Below are positions 5,665-10,359 of a stretch of DNA of 10,359 nt, in pieces (positions within the stretch are counted from its first letter, which is position 1; every line of letters begins with the position of its first letter). Source of the stretch: Thermoplasmata archaeon (GTDB lineage: Archaea; Thermoplasmatota; Thermoplasmata; B31-G17); assembly GCA_003649915.1 (NCBI GenBank), contig QMTG01000031.1:1-10359 (forward strand), read 5' to 3'. The position numbers and the translations under genes were made by a program. Under the pieces are notes generated by a model that searched no databases, was not told the origin of the DNA, and was given only the letters and a program-made list of their open reading frames with translations.

Positions 5665-7267
5665 TTGGAAGCACAGGGTGTGCGATACCGATGCTGTTGC
5701 CTACGACACTGCTTGGGCACTTAGCATGGCTGTGCATCTTAACATGAAAGAATTAGCGGATAAACTACTTTTTTGGGTTTTATCACACAGGCATGGGGAT
5801 GGATCCTGGGGAAGCACCTATGAGAACTACCATGAGCGCGTCCTTTGCACGCTAGCGGCAGTCATAGCGCTTTCCGAATACAAGAAAAAATTTGGCTTTG
5901 GAAAGAGTGTAGAGAGTGCCATCAATAACGGGCTTGAATATCTATGGGACAATATTAAAAAGGTCGAGTTTGAAAGGTACTCCACAATAGCATTTGAAGT
6001 ACTCCTGCCCTCACTCATGGATAGGGCTACCGAGCTCGGTTTGAATGTCCCTGCTGGGTTCGCAAAAAAGTATAGGGGATACTTTGAGCATAGGATTTCT
6101 CGGTTGGGGGAATTAATAGAATACCCGCCAGCACTCTATTCTGTGGAATTTTCTGCATATTATTTCCCAGAATATTTAGCAAAGTATGCTGATGATATGG
6201 TGCTTCCTAACGGCTCAGTGGCATGCTCGCCATCTGCGACTGCCTTTGTATGCATGATGTGCAAGGATGGGGATGTAAGGAAAAGGATGCTGTTATATCT
6301 TGGACATATGCTATCCATGTTCGGTGCTATGCCTGCGGTTTATCCCTTTGAAGTATTCGACATATCTTGGAGTTTTTACAATTTTTGGCGACTTGGTTTG
6401 CTTCCAGAGCGATTGCTTGGGTTGGCGAAGAAAATACCGAATTATTGGATAAATAAAAGAAAGAAGGGGCCTTTTACAGGCATAGGCCCATCAGTTATTG
6501 GTAACATAGTAGACGCCGACGATACCTCCCTCGCTCTGTGGGTTGCACTATCCTTGCACGAACTTGGTCATTTGCGTCCCATGCATGCTCGTACCATGGT
6601 TGAGGATTATCTCAGAATGCTTGGAGAGTACTCAACAAGGGATAGAATTCTTTGTTTTTCAGGAGAAAGAGATGAATCTATTAGCACAAATGCTCATGCT
6701 CTTGAAGCGCTAAAAGCAATATCTAAGATCTTCCCTAATATGAGGAAGGACGCCGAAGAGTACGCCGAAATCGCTCATAAGTGTTTGAAAAACTGGATTG
6801 CCTACGGTAAATGGGTGGATAAATGGCATGTATCGCCAATATACGCCACATCTCATGCTACACTTTCTCTTTTGGGATACGATGACGAGTTAGCACTACG
6901 AGGAGCAGAGACAATCATGCTGGAGCAGTTGAGAACGGGTGGGTGGGGGGCTAGGGGAGGGAGTGTTGAGGAAACAGCACTCGCCCTCCAAGCCCTCTCT
7001 GCCTGTGCACTTAGCGGCTATGACGATGTTTGCTATGCCTACTGGGAGGACGCACTATCATACATTGCTCACCAGCCGCCTGATTTCTCGGCACAGTGGA
7101 TATCAAAATCACTCTACACACCAAAAAATGTGGTGAGAAGTGCCCTCAATTCGTCATTGATCATAGTAAAATCGTTCGTGAGCGAAATCGGGTATGATGC
7201 TGTTAGAATGCAATCATTACTCTCCCAGAAGTCGGGGGCGAGCGGTGATGTGGAGGAAAGTTGGTGA
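5639..7267 (+). CDS. Class II diterpene cyclase (Rv3377c-like)
   Basis: A 542-residue two-domain (beta-gamma) terpene cyclase that should protonate GGPP to a bicyclic diphosphate of the halimadienyl, labdadienyl or clerodanyl type. The diagnostic acid motif is D292-A-D294-D295-T296 (DxDDT). Other family blocks are VAYDTAWAL (residues 20-28), GDGSWGS (53-59), RVLCTLAAVIAL, NGSVACSPSATAF, SISTNAHALEAL, DKWHVSPIYATSHA, the QW-like GGWG (434-437) with EETALALQAL, and WISKSLYTPKNVV. These align from memory along the full length of M. tuberculosis Rv3377c and also match plant copalyl diphosphate synthases. There is no class I DDxxD metal motif in an alpha domain, so the diphosphate should be retained. 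The start is uncertain (TTG 5639 or GTG 5645), both within the end of the ATPase gene; the gene overlaps the next by 20 bases. Family is near certain, exact product unknown. Confidence 0.92.
   Translation: MGVNSYTSNWKHRVCDTDAVAYDTAWALSMAVHLNMKELADKLLFWVLSHRHGDGSWGSTYENYHERVLCTLAAVIALSEYKKKFGFGKSVESAINNGLEYLWDNIKKVEFERYSTIAFEVLLPSLMDRATELGLNVPAGFAKKYRGYFEHRISRLGELIEYPPALYSVEFSAYYFPEYLAKYADDMVLPNGSVACSPSATAFVCMMCKDGDVRKRMLLYLGHMLSMFGAMPAVYPFEVFDISWSFYNFWRLGLLPERLLGLAKKIPNYWINKRKKGPFTGIGPSVIGNIVDADDTSLALWVALSLHELGHLRPMHARTMVEDYLRMLGEYSTRDRILCFSGERDESISTNAHALEALKAISKIFPNMRKDAEEYAEIAHKCLKNWIAYGKWVDKWHVSPIYATSHATLSLLGYDDELALRGAETIMLEQLRTGGWGARGGSVEETALALQALSACALSGYDDVCYAYWEDALSYIAHQPPDFSAQWISKSLYTPKNVVRSALNSSLIIVKSFVSEIGYDAVRMQSLLSQKSGASGDVEESW
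6937..6961 (+). other. G-quadruplex-type motif inside the cyclase gene
   Basis: Five runs of three or more G (6937-6939, 6941-6943, 6945-6950, 6954-6957, 6959-6961) are separated by loops of 1-3 bases, a textbook intramolecular quadruplex pattern. It coincides with the conserved GGWG block of the cyclase, so much of it is forced by glycine and tryptophan codons. Confidence 0.45.
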
Positions 7268-7559
7268 GGGAAAGTGCGCCCACCCTGGTGTTGTTGAGGG
7301 CGTAGCTATGGGCGGCAGATGGGATGGTAATAGGGGAGATATTGTTGTGACAAAAACTGCTTCGGCAATCGAGCTTTCAATGCTTCTTCCCTCTGTCAAA
7401 GCAATAATATGCACAGAAGGAGGTGTGTTATCACATATCGCAGTCTTGGCTAGAGAGTACGGAATACCGTGTGTTGTTGGTGCAAGGATAGAGGAGAACA
7501 TTGTGGGCAGGAGAGTGCGTGTGGAAAACGGCAGTATTTACGTGGAGGATGAGGGATGA
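7248..7559 (+). CDS. Standalone phosphohistidine swivel (PEP-utilising mobile) domain
   Basis: A 103-residue protein equivalent to the mobile phosphohistidine domain of PEP synthase, pyruvate phosphate dikinase and enzyme I. It opens with CAHPGVVEGVA, has a strand IVVTKTAS, and carries the active block TEGGVLSHIAVLAREYGIP with the phosphorylatable histidine at His63, then VVGARIEENIVGRRVRVENG. In known enzymes this domain shuttles phosphate between an ATP-grasp domain and a PEP/pyruvate site; neither is fused or recognisable here, so the partners must be elsewhere or unorthodox. The upstream in-frame ATGs (7194, 7197) lie deep inside the cyclase and would add a non-family tail, so ATG 7248 is chosen. 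It overlaps the cyclase by 20 bases and the next gene by ATGA. The fold is sure; its function in diterpenoid synthesis is unknown. Confidence 0.88.
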   Translation: MWRKVGEGKCAHPGVVEGVAMGGRWDGNRGDIVVTKTASAIELSMLLPSVKAIICTEGGVLSHIAVLAREYGIPCVVGARIEENIVGRRVRVENGSIYVEDEG

Positions 7560-9367
7560 ATTGCATCGAGGATTATGTTATGGGGATTGTGGCAAAAATA
7601 ATCAGGCAGAGAGGTGAGCAAAAATCCCGCCTTTTTATACCCAGCCACTACATACCAATGGCGCTCTTTACAGCAGCAGATGCTGTACCCGAGATATGGC
7701 AATATATTAGAGATGCTGGGTACACGCCCACAAAACTTGCCACTATTGGGCGGGGGGTATGCTCACCAATAAATCAGAAATCGCTTTTTGTCATGCTTGC
7801 AAGTTATGTCTTGGGAAAGAGGTTAAGGGGGGAGGCGTTGGAGCAAAATATTTTGGATTACTGCTCGGATGCTATGCTTGCCTATAGATGCGATGGAACA
7901 ATTTTTGCCGAACAAAACGGTATGATAAGGATATTATCGGACAAATTCGTTTGTGATAGGATTATCGAGAGTGAATTGCTGAGTGATGATGAACGAAACA
8001 TAGCCTCAAGAATGTGTGCAGCACTCCGCACATATCTTTTCTGCTTGAATTGTGAAGCAAGGGGGTGCATGTTCTCACACGGTCCGTACTACTGTGATAG
8101 TACTACATACATAGTGGGTGAGTTCTCTCACATAAACAAGGAACACTTTTATTGGCTTTCATATAATCTTCCCATAAACAATATCTTTGTACTGTACAAA
8201 GGCGATGGTATCACACTTACAGACCTCGGCACACCCATCCATGGCACCTTAACGCCCATAGTTATTTTTGATGCTGATGGGGGAAGAGCGCTCTCAATAC
8301 AGGATATTGAAAAGGTGGAAGCAAATGTGCATAACGCGCTAAAAAACACCCTTGAAATCCTTCAGGAGTTTGACCAAGAATCGCGGAATATTATGGGAGC
8401 ACTCGTATACTTGGACTTTTACAGTTTTCTATCAAAAATTAGCACTAGGTTAGGTTATGAGTACTGGCGATATGTTAGGGACTTGCTTGAAAGCATGCCC
8501 CCACATAAAATTTCGGAGGTGAGAGAAAAGTATGAGAGAATGATGAGAAGGGTTGCATTGGGAAAAAATGGTCCATGGCTTACTTCTTCCACTCCAACAA
8601 AAACCATCTTGGGGGCACAAAATGTGCTGTTGGTGCTTGATGCTGATGGGACAATATTTGACTCGGAGGATTTGATTGAAAAGACAATTATAAGAACTTG
8701 CATGCATATACACAGTGCAAAGGGAGACAAAGATTTATTTTTTGGCCTGAGTAATGGGCGCCTACGAGACCTTATACTCCTTGCTAAGGATAATGGAGTG
8801 GAGAGGACTGCCGAAATTGCAGGCATTCGGAGTAATGTACGTAGCGAGTTACGAAAGATTATCAGGGCTGAGTTGCTCAAGGCAATGCCGAGAGTTTTTG
8901 CAGGCGCAAAGGAGGCAATACGAGAGGCTGTAATAAATGCAAATTTGCTCATAGTATCTGATAACTATCACGAAGTGGTGAGCACATGGCTTGAAAAGGC
9001 GGGACTGGGAGTTGCGAAAGAGCATGTGGTTACATTACGCACTGCTAATACGCACGAAAACAAGGGTGAGATATACGCTAAAATACTTATGGAAAAGAAA
9101 GCCGACCTTGTAATTGCCGTAGGAAATGATAAGAAGGACGTGCTTTGCCCCCGCGCACTTGATAATATTCTGAGAGAAAAGAGGGAAAAAACACGGGTTA
9201 TAAACGTGTTTATTGGGGATTGGAAATGCTATGAGTGCTCCGAGTGCGTTTTTCTTAGTGCTGAGAGACCCGAAGACGCCTATGCAATAATTATGAACAT
9301 TCTTGCGGGCGGTGGTGGGTGGAGAATAATAGGCTTGGGCGATAAGCATACGGAGGATTTAGCATGA
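7556..9367 (+). CDS. Unknown N-terminal domain fused to HAD phosphatase
   Basis: A 603-residue fusion. Residues 1 to about 345 match no family I recognise; this part has several cysteines (notably FCLNCEARGCMF), a block SHGPYYCDSTTYIVGEFSHI, and a strand-like stretch NNIFVLYKGDGITLTDLGTPIHG. From about 355 a HAD hydrolase begins: motif I D362-A-D364-G-T, motif II Ser468 in LLIVSDN, motif III Lys503 in HENKGE, motif IV VGNDKKD with Asp525 and Asp528. A CYECSEC cluster lies near the C-terminus. All four HAD motifs are intact, so phosphatase activity is expected. HAD proteins dephosphorylate terpenoid phosphates in some bacterial systems, and a HAD-like gene (Rv3376) neighbours the M. tuberculosis diterpene pair as I recall. 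A prenyl-phosphate substrate is therefore plausible but inferred. It is joined by ATGA overlaps to both neighbours. Confidence 0.8.
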   Translation: MNCIEDYVMGIVAKIIRQRGEQKSRLFIPSHYIPMALFTAADAVPEIWQYIRDAGYTPTKLATIGRGVCSPINQKSLFVMLASYVLGKRLRGEALEQNILDYCSDAMLAYRCDGTIFAEQNGMIRILSDKFVCDRIIESELLSDDERNIASRMCAALRTYLFCLNCEARGCMFSHGPYYCDSTTYIVGEFSHINKEHFYWLSYNLPINNIFVLYKGDGITLTDLGTPIHGTLTPIVIFDADGGRALSIQDIEKVEANVHNALKNTLEILQEFDQESRNIMGALVYLDFYSFLSKISTRLGYEYWRYVRDLLESMPPHKISEVREKYERMMRRVALGKNGPWLTSSTPTKTILGAQNVLLVLDADGTIFDSEDLIEKTIIRTCMHIHSAKGDKDLFFGLSNGRLRDLILLAKDNGVERTAEIAGIRSNVRSELRKIIRAELLKAMPRVFAGAKEAIREAVINANLLIVSDNYHEVVSTWLEKAGLGVAKEHVVTLRTANTHENKGEIYAKILMEKKADLVIAVGNDKKDVLCPRALDNILREKREKTRVINVFIGDWKCYECSECVFLSAERPEDAYAIIMNILAGGGGWRIIGLGDKHTEDLA

Positions 9368-10359
9368 GGATGGATGAAGAGATAAGCAATGATGGTGCTG
9401 ATGGAGAGAGCAATGTTCGTGTCACACGCACACCAAGCGCTGAGGAGTTTTTGAATATGGATAGGGCGGAAATAAGGAACATGGTTGCAAGTATGGAGCC
9501 GGAGTTGGCTGTGTGCATAGTTGCAGACGCTACGCGCAGGGCTGGAATTATTCTCTATGGCTTAGATCCGAGGGATGAATATTTTGAAGCAAGGCTATAC
9601 GAGAAAATTCACGGCACTTTTCTTAGAATAATTGAGGCTTTATTCGAACTTGGGGCTAAGAGTGTATTTGTTCCCCTGCTGAAGAACGAGAACTTTATGA
9701 GGGGAAAGAGATTTGTAGAGCACTCTCTGAAAAGAGGAATAAGATATCTTCTTACTAATAACCAGTGGTTAGAGTTCTACGACAGATACGATATTGCATT
9801 GCACTTTTACGGAGACCTTTCCGTGCTCATGAATGAGTATCGTGACGTTTTTGGAGAAATTGAGGTTCTCGCAAACTATATATCACCTTTTGAATACGAG
9901 GGTATACTTTACTCATCTAAAATTTCTAGGCGAAAAGGTGGAAGGAGAATATACTTTGGGATCGCTTGTTCATCAAGTTATGAGTATTTGAGGATGTTCA
10001 GCCTACTTTTAAATCACTATGAGGAGTTATGCCCGGAAATTGCTTATATTGAGCACTGTATTCATTATCAGAGAACAAGCACAGGCGATTATCGAAAGCA
10101 AGATGCGAGCACTCAGGGCATTATATGCCCAAGTACCTATGCAATGCTGGAAGACTTGCGAAAGATCATGGCAAGGGTCTATTACGGGGCGGAGATAGGA
10201 TCTCTTCATATTTTCATACGCCCTGCTGAGGTTAGAGATAGCGACCTTCAACCAATATTGATATCGGGAAAAAAGACGCAACTTTATTTCCCAGTTGCAC
10301 CAATAACAGTTCTTGGAGAAGAGCATATGAGGCGCATACTGCACGACTACCTTTTCATG
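9364..10359 (+). CDS. Tuberculosinol synthase-like enzyme (Rv3378c family), 3' end beyond window
   Basis: The reading frame is open for 332 codons from ATG 9364 to the window edge with no stop. It resembles M. tuberculosis Rv3378c, a cis-prenyltransferase-fold enzyme that turns tuberculosinyl diphosphate into tuberculosinol and 1-tuberculosinyl adenosine. Matching blocks are AEEFLNM near the N-terminus, the catalytic ADATRR (Asp55, Arg58, Arg59, equal to DGTRR with Asp34, Arg37, Arg38), Tyr73 after it, FELGAKSVFVPLL, RGKRFVEHSLKRG, LHFYGD, RRIYFGIA, and SGKKTQLYFPVAP with MRRILHDYLF. Compared with Rv3378c (about 296 residues) it has an N-terminal extension of about 20 residues and an insertion near residues 160-175. 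The last few tens of residues lie outside the window. An ATGA overlap with the HAD gene ties it to the operon. Family assignment is strong; acceptor (water, nucleoside or other) cannot be read. Confidence 0.88.
   Translation, partial: MRMDEEISNDGADGESNVRVTRTPSAEEFLNMDRAEIRNMVASMEPELAVCIVADATRRAGIILYGLDPRDEYFEARLYEKIHGTFLRIIEALFELGAKSVFVPLLKNENFMRGKRFVEHSLKRGIRYLLTNNQWLEFYDRYDIALHFYGDLSVLMNEYRDVFGEIEVLANYISPFEYEGILYSSKISRRKGGRRIYFGIACSSSYEYLRMFSLLLNHYEELCPEIAYIEHCIHYQRTSTGDYRKQDASTQGIICPSTYAMLEDLRKIMARVYYGAEIGSLHIFIRPAEVRDSDLQPILISGKKTQLYFPVAPITVLGEEHMRRILHDYLFM

Noticed and set aside
5639..7267. Squalene-hopene or oxidosqualene cyclase
   Set aside because: The YDTAW, GDGSWG, NGSV-SPSA and DKWH-SP blocks fit the diterpene class II branch; the length of 542 is also short for squalene-hopene cyclase, and only one clear QW-type repeat is seen toward the C-terminus.
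7556..8600. N-terminal half of the 603-residue protein as the missing ATP-grasp/PEP-binding partner of the phosphohistidine domain
   Set aside because: Attractive by context, but I see none of the usual ATP-grasp or PEP-synthase blocks (such as a SVRSS-type motif), so it stays a hypothesis.
8455..8952. 165-codon minus-strand frame inside the HAD fusion gene
   Set aside because: It is the mirror of a confident coding region; the translation is Ser/Leu-rich low-complexity of the kind seen opposite real genes.
10027..10344. 105-codon minus-strand frame near the right edge
   Set aside because: It is opposite the Rv3378c-like gene, whose frame is open over the whole stretch and matches family motifs.

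Overview
The window looks like chromosomal DNA of an archaeon, most likely a euryarchaeon, possibly Thermoplasmatota-like (the lineage is a weak inference). The evidence is an LSm/SmAP gene next to ribosomal protein L37e, a PRC-barrel protein, KaiC/GvpD-type P-loop ATPases, strong GGAGGTGA-type ribosome-binding sites, TATA-like boxes of archaeal form and heavy use of AGG/AGA/ATA codons. No rRNA, tRNA, CRISPR array or transposase was seen.

Layout. Positions 35-430 (+) hold a small PD-(D/E)XK nuclease-like gene, followed by a hairpin and T-tracts. Positions 588-2277 (-) carry four leftward genes: a TSUP-family permease, ribosomal protein L37e (only 55 codons), LSm/SmAP, and a cysteine-bearing PRC-barrel protein. 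A divergent promoter region at 2278-2441 contains two palindromes around a TATA-like box. Positions 2442-4367 (+) carry a two-domain KaiC/GvpD-like ATPase and a winged-helix protein. After a 203-base AT-rich promoter region, a tight rightward operon runs from 4571 past the right edge of the window.

The operon is the main discovery. In order it encodes a ribbon-helix-helix regulator, a single-domain KaiC-like ATPase, a class II diterpene cyclase with a full DxDDT motif (DADDT), a standalone PEP-synthase-type phosphohistidine swivel domain with its histidine, a 603-residue protein with an unrecognised N-terminal half fused to a HAD phosphatase, and a homologue of Mycobacterium tuberculosis tuberculosinol / tuberculosinyl-adenosine synthase (Rv3378c family; cut by the window edge). 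Every junction overlaps: three are ATGA overlaps and two are overlaps of about 20-26 bases.

The cyclase and last gene resemble, block by block and from memory, the Rv3377c-Rv3378c pair that makes the virulence-linked diterpenoids of M. tuberculosis. The inferred pathway is: GGPP (abundant in archaea as the lipid precursor) is cyclised by protonation to a bicyclic diphosphate, and the Rv3378c-like enzyme then replaces the diphosphate with water or a nucleophile. The HAD and phosphohistidine proteins would handle phosphate chemistry on the isoprenoid or a partner. The RHH and KaiC-like proteins at the head probably control the operon. An archaeal locus of this composition is, to my knowledge, undescribed.
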